Positions 27,502-36,237 of a stretch of DNA of 64,000 nucleotides are shown piece after piece. The position numbers and the translations under genes are program-made. Origin of the DNA: Trebonia sp963774945 (lineage in GTDB: Bacteria > Actinomycetota > Actinomycetes > Streptosporangiales > Streptosporangiaceae); contig CAVZHA010000001.1 of the NCBI GenBank assembly GCA_963774945.1, forward strand, positions 124,001 to 188,000, written 5' to 3'. Position 1 is the stretch's first letter. The number at the start of each line of letters is the position of its first letter. The notes beneath the pieces are model-generated. The model saw only the letters and a list, made by a program, of their open reading frames with translations, was not told the DNA's origin and ran no database searches.

Positions 27502-29506
27502 GACGGCGGCCCCGCGGGGTGCCTGGTGTAGGCGGTGAACTGGGTGAGCGCGTCATAGTCGTCGACGGCGTCGCGGGCGACGACCTGGTCGAGCGGATGG
27601 CCCTGGATGATCCGCTTGACCGGGACCTCCAGCTTCTTCCCGGTGCGGGTGTGCGGGACGGCGGTGATCGCGATGATGTCGTCGGGGACGTGCCGGGGCG
27701 AGGCGTGCGCGGCGATGGCGCTCTTGATCGCCTGCTTCAGCTCGTCGTCGAGCGCGATGCCGGGGGCGAGGACGACGAACAGCGCCAGCCAGTAGCCGCC
27801 GTCGCCGAGCTCGGCCCCGATCACCAGCGACTCGGTCAGCTGCGGGAGCTTGTCGACCACGGCGTAGATGTCGGCGCTGCCGAGCCGGACGCCGTTGCGG
27901 TTGAGGGTCGAGTCCGACCGGCCCGACACGATCACGCTGCCGCGCTCGGTCACCTCCATCCAGTCGCCGTGCCGCCAGACGCCGGGGAAGGTGGAGAAGT
28001 AGGCGTCACGGTAGCGCGCGCCGTCGGGGTCGTTCCAGAACCGCAGCGGCATCGACGGCATCGGCTTGGTGACGACGAGCTCGCCGACCTGGCCGGTCAG
28101 CGGCTGGCCGGCGTCGTTCCAGGCCGCCAGCGCGACGCCGAGGTTGGGGGCGGAGATCTCGCCCGCCCAGACCTCGGTGGTCGGGGCGCTGCCGGCGAAG
28201 CCGCTGGCGACGTCGGTGCCGCCGCTCGACGACGCGACCTGGACGTGGGGGCCGACCGCGTCCAGGACCCACTGGTACGACGGCGCGGTCAGCGGGGAAC
28301 CGGTCGAGCCGAGGGTGCGGAGGCGGCCGAGGTCGAGATCGCGACCGGGGCGCAGTCCCGCCTTGGCGCAGGCGAGCAGGTAGCCGGGGCTGACGCCGAG
28401 CACGGCGACCCCGTGATCGGCCGCGATCTGCCACAGCCGGGCGGCATCGGGGTAGCCCGGGCTGCCGTCGTAGAGCACGATCGGCGCGCCGACGAGCAGG
28501 CCGGAGGCGACGATGTTCCACATGATCCAGTTGGTCGTGGTGTACCAGAACACCGAGCGGTCCGGCCCGGCGTCGAGGTGCAGGCCGAGGAGCTTGCAGT
28601 GCTCGAGCAGCACCCCGCCGTGGCCGTGCACGATGCCCTTGGGCAGGCCGGTGGTGCCGGACGAGAACAGCATCCACAGCGGCGCGTCGAACTCGACCCG
28701 GTCGAAGCGGAGCTCGGCCGGCCGGGCGGTCGCCGCCTCCCAGGTCACATCGCTGCTCTTTCCGTCGCCCGGGCCGGACGCGGCGGGCAGGCCGACGTTG
28801 CTGACGCGGACGGTGGCGCGCAGTGTCGGCAGCGCCCGCTGCAGCGCGGCCACCTCGTCACGGCGGTCGTGCACTCGGCCGTTCCAGCGGTAGCCGTCGG
28901 CGGCGAACAGGACGACCGGCTCGAGCTGGGCGAACCGGGCGGCGGCGCCGTCGGCGCCGTAGTCCTGCGCGCAGGCCGACCAGGTCGCGCCGACGCTGGC
29001 GGCGGCGAGGAACGCGACCAGCGTCGGCGTGGTGTCCGGGAGGTAGCCGACGACCCGGTCGCCGCGCTGGACGCCGGCGTCGCGGAGCCACTGGGCGAGC
29101 GCCGCGACCTCGGCCCGGAGCTGCGCCCAGGTGGTCTGGCTGGTGGTCCCGTCCTCGCTGACGGCGGTGACGGCGACCGCGTCGTCGTCGCCGGGCCGAT
29201 GGCGGAGGGCGTGCTCGGCGTAGTTGAGCCTGGTGCCGGGAAACCAGCGCGCGCCGGGCATGGCCGCGGCGTTCTGCCAGCGCCAGCTGGTGGCTGCCGT
29301 CCGCCATCGACGTCGTAGAAGTCCCAGACCGCGCGCCAGAACTCGTCGAGGTGGTCGACCGACCATCGCCACAGGTCGAGGTACTGGCCGAATTCGACCC
29401 CGGTCCGGTCGGTGACGAACCGGCCGAACCCGGCGATCGCCGAGGTGGCGACGACGGCGGGGTCGGGACGCCAGATCGGCGGCACGGACGCGGTGTCGCG
29501 GGACAT
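27498..29506 (-). CDS. Acetoacetyl-CoA synthetase (acetoacetate-CoA ligase, one frameshift)
   Basis: An ANL-superfamily adenylate-forming enzyme, about 669 residues when joined. The N-terminal cap (IAGFGRFVTDRTGVEF, LDEFWRAVWDFYDV) starts at ATG 29506; after a slip near 29300 the rest is in the second frame (PGARWFPGTRLNYAEHAL). Core motifs are FSSGTTGLPKGIVHGHGG, ASSSGGTDVASGF, and the C-terminal hinge SGRSDSTLNRNGVRLG; the lysine loop is TRTGKKLEVPVKRI. This full pattern is typical of acetoacetyl-CoA synthetases. It lies between the dioxygenase (1-base overlap) and amidohydrolase genes, so it would activate acetoacetate or a like acid released by the pathway. Confidence 0.87.
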
Positions 29507-30450
29507 CAGGGGGCCTGGTGCGCGCCGGCCATCAGCGCGCCGAGGTCATCGGGGGCGAGGAACGACGCCGGCGGGGGCGGCCCCCAGGCCCACAGCGACC
29601 GGGCGCCCTCCCACACCCCCGGCTGCCACAGCGCGTCGTCGACGATGCAGTCGAGGTCGGAGTAGTACTCGGAGAAGTTCCCGGCCGGGTCCTTCAGGTA
29701 CCAGAAGAAGTTGGAGCCGATGAAGTGCCTGCCGAGGCCCCAGGTGTGCCGCGACGGGTCGGCCTCGAGCATCGCCGACGCGCCCCGGCCGACCTCGTCC
29801 ACGTCGTCGACCTGCCACGACGTGTGGTGCAGGAACGCGACCGGAGCCTGCTGGACGAGCACGTTGTGATGGTCGGTCGAGCAGCGCAGGAACGCGGCGA
29901 TCCCCGGCACCTCGTCGCTGACCTTGAGCCCGATGCCGCGGGTGAAGAACTTCTGGGACGCCTCCCGGTCGGTCGAGCCGAGCACCACGTGGCCGAGCTT
30001 GCGCGGGCGGACCGGCCGGTCGCGGAGGACGCCGGGCGCCCGCTGGTCGGTCCTTGCGGTCACCCCCGGCGCGTTGAAGACCGGGGCCGGAGTCGGCTCG
30101 TGGGCGAGGCGGGCGGCGATCTCCACCCGGACGGTCACCTGGGTGCCGGGATCCTCCGCCCGGACGCTGATCTCGTTACGCCCGGCGGGCACCCCCAGCG
30201 CGGCCAGCGAGGCAGAAATCCGGTCGAGGTCGTCCGGGTCGTCGACGCCGATGCCGAGCCGGACCAGCCGCCGCTGCGGCGACGGCACGATCGTCAGCTG
30301 CTCGCCGCCGTCGACGGTGGCGAACGTCCGCTCACCCGGCACCGCCTGATCCGCGACGCCGGGGATGAGGCCGAAGTCCGCGTAGTACGCGGCCGTCTCC
30401 TCGACGTTGGGAACGCCCATGACGATGTGGGTCAGGCGGTGCAGGGTCAT
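29506..30450 (-). CDS. Extradiol-type VOC dioxygenase (paralogue 2)
   Basis: A 314-residue two-domain VOC protein closely related to the product of 13206-14129. Metal ligands are His154 (KLGHVVLG), His209 (LHHTSWQVDD) and Glu261 (NFSEYYSD). Shared blocks include RCSTDHHNVLV and GSNFFWYLKDPAGNF. ATG 30450 lies 2 bases after the FAH-family stop. Probably a ring-cleaving dioxygenase whose product is handled by the FAH-type hydrolase. Confidence 0.86.
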   Translation of the reverse strand: MTLHRLTHIVMGVPNVEETAAYYADFGLIPGVADQAVPGERTFATVDGGEQLTIVPSPQRRLVRLGIGVDDPDDLDRISASLAALGVPAGRNEISVRAEDPGTQVTVRVEIAARLAHEPTPAPVFNAPGVTARTDQRAPGVLRDRPVRPRKLGHVVLGSTDREASQKFFTRGIGLKVSDEVPGIAAFLRCSTDHHNVLVQQAPVAFLHHTSWQVDDVDEVGRGASAMLEADPSRHTWGLGRHFIGSNFFWYLKDPAGNFSEYYSDLDCIVDDALWQPGVWEGARSLWAWGPPPPASFLAPDDLGALMAGAHQAP

Positions 30451-30452
30451 GG

Positions 30453-31320
30453 CTACGCCTCCGTCGCGGCGACGAAGCGGTGCTTCATCGCCCCGATGCT
30501 CTCGATGTGGCTGGTCAGCACGTCGCCGGGGGCGAGAAAGCGCTGCGGGGTGCGGCCCAGGCCGACGCCCGAGGGGGTGCCGGTGAAGATCACGTCGCCG
30601 GGCAGCAGCGGCACGCTGGCCGACAGGTTGGCGATCAGCGCGGGCACCGAGAAGATGAGCTGGCTGGTCCGGCTGAGCTGCACGACCTCGCCGTTGACCT
30701 CGCAGCCGAGCTCAAGGTCATTCGGGTCGGCGACGTCGTCGAGGGTGACCAGCCAGGGGCCGACCGGGCCGTAGCCGGGCAGCGACTTGCCCATGCTGAA
30801 CTGGGGCGGCGTCGCGGCCAGCTGCAGCCCGCGCTCGGAGACGTCCTGGCCGACCGCGTAGCCGGCCACGTAGTCGAGGGCCTCATCCTGGCCGACCCGG
30901 TGGGCGCGGCGGCCGATGACGACGACCAGCTCGACCTCCCAGTCGACCTTGCCGCCGGAGCGGCATCTCGATGTCACCGGTCGGGCCGGTGATGCAGCTG
31001 GGAAACTTGGTGAACACCGGCGGCTCGGTGGCCGGCGCGGCGAAGCCGGACTCGGCGGCGTGCTCGCGGTAGTTGAGGCCGATGCCGAACACCTGCCGGG
31101 GCGCGGGCGCGGGCGAGCCGAGCGCCTCGGGCGCGACCGGCGTCCCGTCGCTGAACTGGCCGGCCGCCGCCCAGCTGGTGAAGGCGCCCCAGACGTCGTA
31201 GACGGCCTGCGGGTCGGCGCTGAACTGGCCGCCGCTGCTCTTCTCCACGTCGTAGCCGATCTCGTGGCCGGCGTCGCCGGCCACGATCACCAGCCGGCCG
31301 TCCAGGTTGGCGACACGCAT
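30453..31320 (-). CDS. Fumarylacetoacetate hydrolase-family protein (one frameshift)
   Basis: An FAH-fold C-C hydrolase or decarboxylase, about 288 residues when joined. ATG 31320 (MRVANLDGRLVI) has GAGGAGGAA upstream. The N-terminal part reaches IGLNYREHAAESGF and FTKFPSCITGPTGDI; after a one-base slip near 30960 the metal-binding part continues as VDWEVELVVVIG, QDVSERGLQ and the closing GDVIFTGTPSGVGLGR. These are standard FAH motifs (Glu and Asp metal ligands). First gene of the four-gene operon, divergent from the GntR regulator. Confidence 0.87.
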
Positions 31321-31379
31321 CGGGCATTCCTCCTCGAATTCCACATGATCATTTCCCTACGATGCTGCTCGAAATGCCA

Positions 31380-31409
31380 TTGACCTGTCAAGATGTCGGA
31401 ACGTAATGT
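31380..31409 (+). promoter_or_regulatory. Promoter of the GntR regulator
   Basis: TTGACC at 31380-31385 and TAATGT at 31404-31409 are separated by 18 bases, a good vegetative-type promoter. It points toward the regulator at 31476 and lies in the gap shared with the divergent FAH operon. Confidence 0.6.
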
Positions 31410-31475
31410 TTATATGGAATTAGGACGGCCGCCGCCGCCGAGTCGGCCGCCGAGCGAGAGGAGGCGACGAGCGCC

Positions 31476-32189
31476 ATGAGCATCCCCCGGTTGTCGCGCG
31501 GGGAATCGGCGGCCGCGCAGCTGATCGCGATCGCCGAGGCGGCCGCGCCGGGCGACCGGCTCGGGTCGAAGGAAGAGCTCCGGGCCCGCTGCGCGGTGTC
31601 GGTCGGCACGTTCAACGAGGCGCTGCGGATCACCCAGTCCCGGGGCCTGGTGCTGGTCCGGCCCGGTCCCGGCGGCGGCGTGTTCGCGGCGGCCCAGTCG
31701 CCGATGGTGCGCCTCGGCAACTCCGTGCTCGCCCTCGACGGCGATCGGACGTCGGTGGCCGAGGCCATCCGCATCCGCGACGCGCTGGACACGCTGCTGA
31801 TCGAGGACGCGCTCTGGCATGCGTCGCCCGCCGACATCGCCGAGCTGCGCGAGATCCTGGCCGAGATGGCGGCCGCGCTCGAGCCGCTCGACGTGGTTGG
31901 CTTCGTGCACGCCAACTGGGCGCTGCACGCCCGGGTGGCGGCGATCAGCCCGCACCCGATGCTCCGCTCGATGTACGTCAACCTGCTCGACCACATCGAG
32001 TCGCACACCCTCGCCTTCCTGCCCTACGGCACCGCGCCCGCCGGTGAGGTCATGGCCGAGCGCCATGCCCTGCACGCGGCGATCATCGACGCCGTCGAGG
32101 CCCGTGACCGCGACCGCGCCCTGCACCTGATCGGGCTGCACAACACGCCGGGCACGCCGGGCACGCCCGGTGCCGCGCCGGGCGGCTGA
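31476..32189 (+). CDS. GntR/FadR-type regulator (FCD domain)
   Basis: A 237-residue regulator. The winged HTH covers SKEELRARCAVSVGTFNEALRITQSRGLV, and the FCD ligand domain follows (RIRDALDTLLIEDALWHAS; His residues in VHANWALHARVAAIS and ERHALHAAIIDAVEARD). The His/Asp pattern fits metal-assisted binding of a small acid. Divergent from the FAH-dioxygenase operon and its likely repressor. It ends in a Thr-Pro-Gly repeat. Confidence 0.86.
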   Translation: MSIPRLSRGESAAAQLIAIAEAAAPGDRLGSKEELRARCAVSVGTFNEALRITQSRGLVLVRPGPGGGVFAAAQSPMVRLGNSVLALDGDRTSVAEAIRIRDALDTLLIEDALWHASPADIAELREILAEMAAALEPLDVVGFVHANWALHARVAAISPHPMLRSMYVNLLDHIESHTLAFLPYGTAPAGEVMAERHALHAAIIDAVEARDRDRALHLIGLHNTPGTPGTPGAAPGG

Positions 32190-32190
32190 G

Positions 32191-32240
32191 CCGGCGCTGG
32201 CCGGCGCTGGCCGGCGCTGGCCTGGGCTGGCCTGGGCTCG
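32191..32240. repeat. 10-bp tandem repeat after the GntR gene
   Basis: Five units: three of CCGGCGCTGG and two of CCTGGGCTGG (last partial), starting directly after the stop. The gap to the DeoR gene (32241-32573) holds the promoter at 32459-32498 and no gene. Confidence 0.8.
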
Positions 32241-32458
32241 CAGGCGCAGATCGACTTCGACGATGCAGCACGGCGTCCGCCATGTCAATGTTTGATACGG
32301 ATTCCGCCTGGGGCCGTACCGAACGCATCGCCCGCGCCGCCCCCGCTACACCGTCGGCGTGACCCCTTGGCGCGACGTGACCTTTGGTTATGTCGTCACG
32401 TTGGCGGCACCTAGGGGCCTTGGCGGTAACGATTCGGATGGATGAACACCCACATACC

Positions 32459-32498
32459 TTGACATCTCCGTGTGATCAGATGCTAGATAGTGATCACA
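32459..32498 (+). promoter_or_regulatory. Promoter and dyad operator upstream of the DeoR gene
   Basis: TTGACA at 32459-32464 and TAGATA at 32484-32489 (19-base spacing) form a promoter. A perfect dyad, TGTGATCA (32471-32478) and TGATCACA (32491-32498) with a 12-base centre, overlaps it. The placement suggests autoregulation by the adjacent DeoR-type protein (inference). Confidence 0.6.
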
Positions 32499-32573
32499 TG
32501 TTGTTAGATCCTTCACCTTCTGCCGTCACGACCATGGGACACATTGATGGAACCACCTGAGGTGACGCCGACC

Positions 32574-33377
32574 ATGCTCCCCGCCCAGCGGCAGGACCGG
32601 ATCCTGGCGGAGGTAGAGCGGTCCGGCGGCGCCCGCATCGTGCAGCTGGCGGAGCTGCTCGGCGTGTCGGACATGACCGTCCGCCGCGACATCGACGCGC
32701 TGGCGGCCCGCGGCCTGGTCAAGAAGGTCTACGGCGGCGCCACCGTGCCCCAGCAGGGCACCAGCGACGAGCCGGGCTTCGAGGCCAAGTCCTGGCGCGA
32801 GCCGGCCGCCAAGGAGCTGATCGCCGCCTCGGCCGCGGCGCTGGTGCAGCCCAAGGCGACGATCGCGGTCAGCGCGGGCACCACCACGTACGCGCTCGCC
32901 GTTCACCTCGCGCGCATCCCCGCGCTCACGGTGGTGACCAACTCCGTCCGGGTGGCCGACTACCTGTTCGTCAACGGCGACTCGACCCAGACCGTCCTGC
33001 TCACCGGCGGGGTCAGGACGCCGTCCGATGCCCTGGTCGGGCCCATCGCCGTCCAGACCATCAGCGACCTGCACGTCGACTGCCTGCTGATGGGCGTGCA
33101 CGGCATGGACCCGGTGAGCGGCTTCACCACCCCCAACCTCATGGAAGCCGAGATGAACCGGGCGATGGTGGCCTCCGCGGGCCGCCTGGTGGTCCTCGCG
33201 GACCACACCAAATGGGGAATCATCGGGCTGTCGGCGATCGCCTCGCTGGCCGACGCCAGCGTCCTGATCAGCGACTCAGGGCTCAGCGAGGAGGCGCGCG
33301 ACGTGCTCGCGGGATCCGTCGGAGAGCTCGTCATCGCGGGCTCCCGCGATTCCGGCAGCGCGCGCGCCGCGCTATGA
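32574..33377 (+). CDS. DeoR-family transcriptional regulator
   Basis: A 267-residue DeoR protein. The HTH is RIVQLAELLGVSDMTVRRDIDALAARGLV, followed by the linker KKVYGGATVP and the sugar-phosphate-binding domain with SAGTTTYALA, VVTNSVRVADYL and LTGGVRTPSDALVGP, DHTKWG. ATG 32574 (MLPAQRQDRIL) is preferred because GAGGTGA lies 8 bases upstream; an ATG at 32547 lacks such a site. Just upstream of the ABC ATPase, so it may respond to sugar metabolism. Confidence 0.87.
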   Translation: MLPAQRQDRILAEVERSGGARIVQLAELLGVSDMTVRRDIDALAARGLVKKVYGGATVPQQGTSDEPGFEAKSWREPAAKELIAASAAALVQPKATIAVSAGTTTYALAVHLARIPALTVVTNSVRVADYLFVNGDSTQTVLLTGGVRTPSDALVGPIAVQTISDLHVDCLLMGVHGMDPVSGFTTPNLMEAEMNRAMVASAGRLVVLADHTKWGIIGLSAIASLADASVLISDSGLSEEARDVLAGSVGELVIAGSRDSGSARAAL

Positions 33378-33391
33378 CCTAGGAGTGACGC

Positions 33392-34586
33392 ATGGCTCAG
33401 ATCGCCCTCGATCACGTCGACAAGGTATATCGGGGCGGGTTCAAGGCGCTCGATGACCTGAACCTCGCGGTGGCGGACGGTGAGTTCCTGGTGCTGCTCG
33501 GCCCGGCCGGGTGCGGCAAGTCGACCGCCCTGCGGTCGATCGCCGGGCTGGAGGAGATCGACGGGGGGACGATCTCGATCGGCCAGCGGGTGGCGAACCA
33601 GCTGCCGCCGAGGGACCGGGACATCGCGCTGGTGTCCGACCGCCAGGCGCTCTACCCGCGCCTGACGGTGGAGCAGAACCTGGCGTTCGGGCTGCGGCTG
33701 CGCGGCACGCCGCGGGCGGAGATCGGGCGGCGGGTGGCCCGGGCGGTCCGGATGCTGGGGCTGGAGCCGTACCTGTCCCGCCATCCGGCGACGCTGCCGG
33801 GCGGACTGCGGCAGCGGGTGGCGGTGGGGCGGGCGATCGTGCGCGAACCGCGGGCGCTGCTGATGGACGAGCCGCTGTCGAACCTGGAGGCCGGCCTGCG
33901 GGCGTCGATGCGGGGGGTGCTCGGCCAGATGCGCGAGCGGCTGGGCGTCACCACCGTGTACGTGACCCACGACCAGGCCGAGGCGATGGCGCTCGGGGAC
34001 CGGGTCTGCGTGATGCTGGACGGCAGGGCCCAGCAGGCCGACACCCCGCGGCGGCTCTTCGAATCGCCCGCCAACCTGTTCGTGGCCGGCTACATCGGCT
34101 TCCCGGCGATGAACTTCGCCGAGGCCCGCCTGGTCCGCGACGCCGGGCCGGCGGTGACGTTCGCGGGGCGCACGCTGCCCGTCCCGGCCGCCCTGCTCGA
34201 ATCCAAGCCAGGGCTGGCGGACTACCTCGGACGGCGGGTGATCGTCGGGATCCGCCCGTCGCACTTCGCCCACGCGGCCCACGGCGACGCGCCGTGGGCG
34301 CGGTTTCCAGTCACCGTCGCCGCGACCGCGGAACTCGGCACCGAGACCCACGCGATCTTCCCGATCGACGCCCCGCCGATCGACTACGCGTGGTTCGCCG
34401 GCGCCGCCGCGCGCAACGCCGAGGAGGACGAGGCCGTCTCCGCGTTGGCGGGCGGGAAGTCGCTGTGGACCGCCCGGGTTCCGGCTGGCTCCGCGCCCCG
34501 CCCCGGCCAGTCACTTGAACTCGCCCTCGACACGAGCAAGCTGCATTTCTTCGACCCGGCCACCGGCCGGTCAATCGGGCACCTGA
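33392..34586 (+). CDS. MsiK/UgpC-like ABC transporter ATPase with divergent motifs
   Basis: An ABC ATPase of the carbohydrate-importer type (about 398 residues) with C-terminal TOBE-like region. Walker A is GPAGCGKST, Walker B is ALLMDEPLSNLE, H-loop VYVTHDQAEAM. Three normally fixed sites differ: the signature reads LPGGLRQRV rather than LSGGQRQRV, the Q-loop region reads ALVSDRQALYPR with the Gln displaced, and the D-loop is SNLE rather than SNLD. The open frame runs on over the CYTH gene to 35092, but a one-base shift would end it at TGA 34584-34586 after HFFDPATGRSI, the usual end point for the family; a frameshift near 34570 is therefore assumed. No permease or binding protein is adjacent. 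Confidence 0.8.
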
Positions 34587-34665
34587 GCGCGCGGCACGAG
34601 TTCGCCGTCTCCCCGTTATCCTCGATTCCGGGACGGCGTCATGGTGACCTGCGGGAGGCGCGGCA

Positions 34666-35319
34666 ATGGCTGATCATCTGGAGATCGAGCAGAAGTTCGA
34701 TGCGGACCCGGACCTCGAACGGCCCGACTTCGCCGCCGTCACGGCCGGGGTCGCCGCCGCCGCGCCGGTGCTGCAGCACCTGTCCGCCACCTACTTCGAC
34801 ACCGCCGACGGCCGGCTGCAGGCAGCCAAGATCACCCTGCGCCGCCGCACCGGCGGCACCGACGCCGGCTGGCACCTCAAGCTCCCGGCGGGCCGGCCGT
34901 CCGCGGGCGACGCCGGGGGTCCCGGCGGCGTTTCCACTCGCCAAGAGGTGCACGAGCCCCTCGAGTCCGGCGGTACCGGCGGCGCGGGCGCGCCGGCCGT
35001 GCCCGCGCGCCTCGCGTCGCGGGTGGCTGAGGTCACCGGCGGACTCCCCCTTGCGCCCATCGCCATTCTCCGCACCGAACGGACCGTCGTGACTCTCACC
35101 AGCGCCGATGGCACCCTGCGAGCGGAGGTGGCGGACGACCAGGTGACCGCCCGCCGCCTGCCGGAGACGTCGGCCGAGCCGCTCCGCTGGCGTGAGATCG
35201 AGGTCGAGGTGCCGACCGCCGACCCGCCGCTGCAGCAGGCGCTGGCCGACCGGCTGCTGGCGGCCGGGGCCCGCCCGGCCGGTCACGGCTCCAAGCTTGA
35301 GCGGCTGCTGAGCGCGTGA
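34666..35319 (+). CDS. CYTH-domain protein
   Basis: A 217-residue CYTH (triphosphate tunnel) protein. The ExExK signature is EIEQKF at residues 6-11; basic and acidic strands follow (ATYFDTADGRL, ITLRRRTGG, GWHLKLP, REIEVEVP). No CHAD domain is fused. GGGAGG lies upstream of ATG 34666. Members bind triphosphates or polyphosphate and hydrolyse them with a divalent metal; the substrate here is unknown. Confidence 0.86.
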   Translation: MADHLEIEQKFDADPDLERPDFAAVTAGVAAAAPVLQHLSATYFDTADGRLQAAKITLRRRTGGTDAGWHLKLPAGRPSAGDAGGPGGVSTRQEVHEPLESGGTGGAGAPAVPARLASRVAEVTGGLPLAPIAILRTERTVVTLTSADGTLRAEVADDQVTARRLPETSAEPLRWREIEVEVPTADPPLQQALADRLLAAGARPAGHGSKLERLLSA

Positions 35320-35441
35320 TGTGAGCGCGTGATCTGGTCGCATGATCACAGGGTTCAGAGGGAATCCATATGTAATTCACACGTTGCCCGTCGCTGGACT
35401 TGCCATTCTCTAACGGACACAGCGGTTCCCAGCGTCCACGA

Positions 35442-36224
35442 ATGAGTCACTTGATCATGCCTGATGAGCAGAGCAGCGTCGCCACCGCCACCGCCACCGC
35501 CCCCGGCCACGGCGCCGGCACCCAGCACGCGGACGGCACCCAGGTCCGGGTGCTGGTCGTGGACGACGAGCCCAGCCTGGCCGAACTGCTGTCCAGCGTG
35601 CTGCGGTACGAAGGCTGGTCGGTGCGGACGGCGGGCAGCGGCAGCGAGGCGATCAAGTCCGGGCGTGAATTCCGCCCGGACGCGGTCGTCCTCGACATCA
35701 TGCTGCCCGACTTCGACGGCCTCGAGGTGATGCGGCGGCTGCGGGCCGAGCTCCCCGACGTCTGCGTGCTCTTCCTCACCGCCCGCGACGCGGTGGAGGA
35801 CCGGGTGGCGGGGCTTACCGCGGGCGGCGACGACTACGTGACCAAGCCGTTCAGCCTCGAAGAGGTCCTGGCCCGGCTGCGCGGGCTGCTGCGCCGCGCC
35901 AACCTCGCCAAGACCAGCAGCGAGGGGGCGCTCACGGTGGCCGACCTGACGATGGACGAGGACGCCCGCGAGGTCCGTCGTGACGGCGAGCTGATTGACC
36001 TCACCGCGACCGAGTTCGAGCTGCTGCGGTTCATGATGCGCAACCCCCGGCGGGTGCTGTCGAAGGCGCAGATCCTCGACCGGGTGTGGAACTACGACTT
36101 CGGCGGCCAGGCTCACGTGGTCGAGCTCTACATCAGCTACCTGCGGAAGAAGATCGACGCGGGCCGCGTCCCGCTCATCCACACCGTCCGCGGCGTCGGC
36201 TACGTGCTGAAGCCGGCCGGCTGA
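35442..36224 (+). CDS. OmpR/PhoB-type response regulator
   Basis: A response regulator of about 260 residues. Receiver domain: acidic pair VVDDEPSLAE, phospho-Asp in AVVLDIMLPDFDGLE, Thr in FLTARD and Lys in YVTKPFSLEEV. The winged-helix effector domain closes with HVVELYISYLRKKID and HTVRGVGYVLKP. The start is uncertain (ATGs at 35442 and 35457; a longer frame from 35400). It is followed 13 bases later by a histidine kinase, so the two form a two-component system similar to the MprA/TcrA group. Confidence 0.9.
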   Translation: MSHLIMPDEQSSVATATATAPGHGAGTQHADGTQVRVLVVDDEPSLAELLSSVLRYEGWSVRTAGSGSEAIKSGREFRPDAVVLDIMLPDFDGLEVMRRLRAELPDVCVLFLTARDAVEDRVAGLTAGGDDYVTKPFSLEEVLARLRGLLRRANLAKTSSEGALTVADLTMDEDAREVRRDGELIDLTATEFELLRFMMRNPRRVLSKAQILDRVWNYDFGGQAHVVELYISYLRKKIDAGRVPLIHTVRGVGYVLKPAG

Positions 36225-36237
36225 CCACGCCCGCCCG

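Noticed and set aside
34587..35092. C-terminal extension of the ABC ATPase
   Set aside because: The extended sequence is Pro/Arg/Ser-rich and overlaps the CYTH gene in another frame; a one-base slip explains it better.
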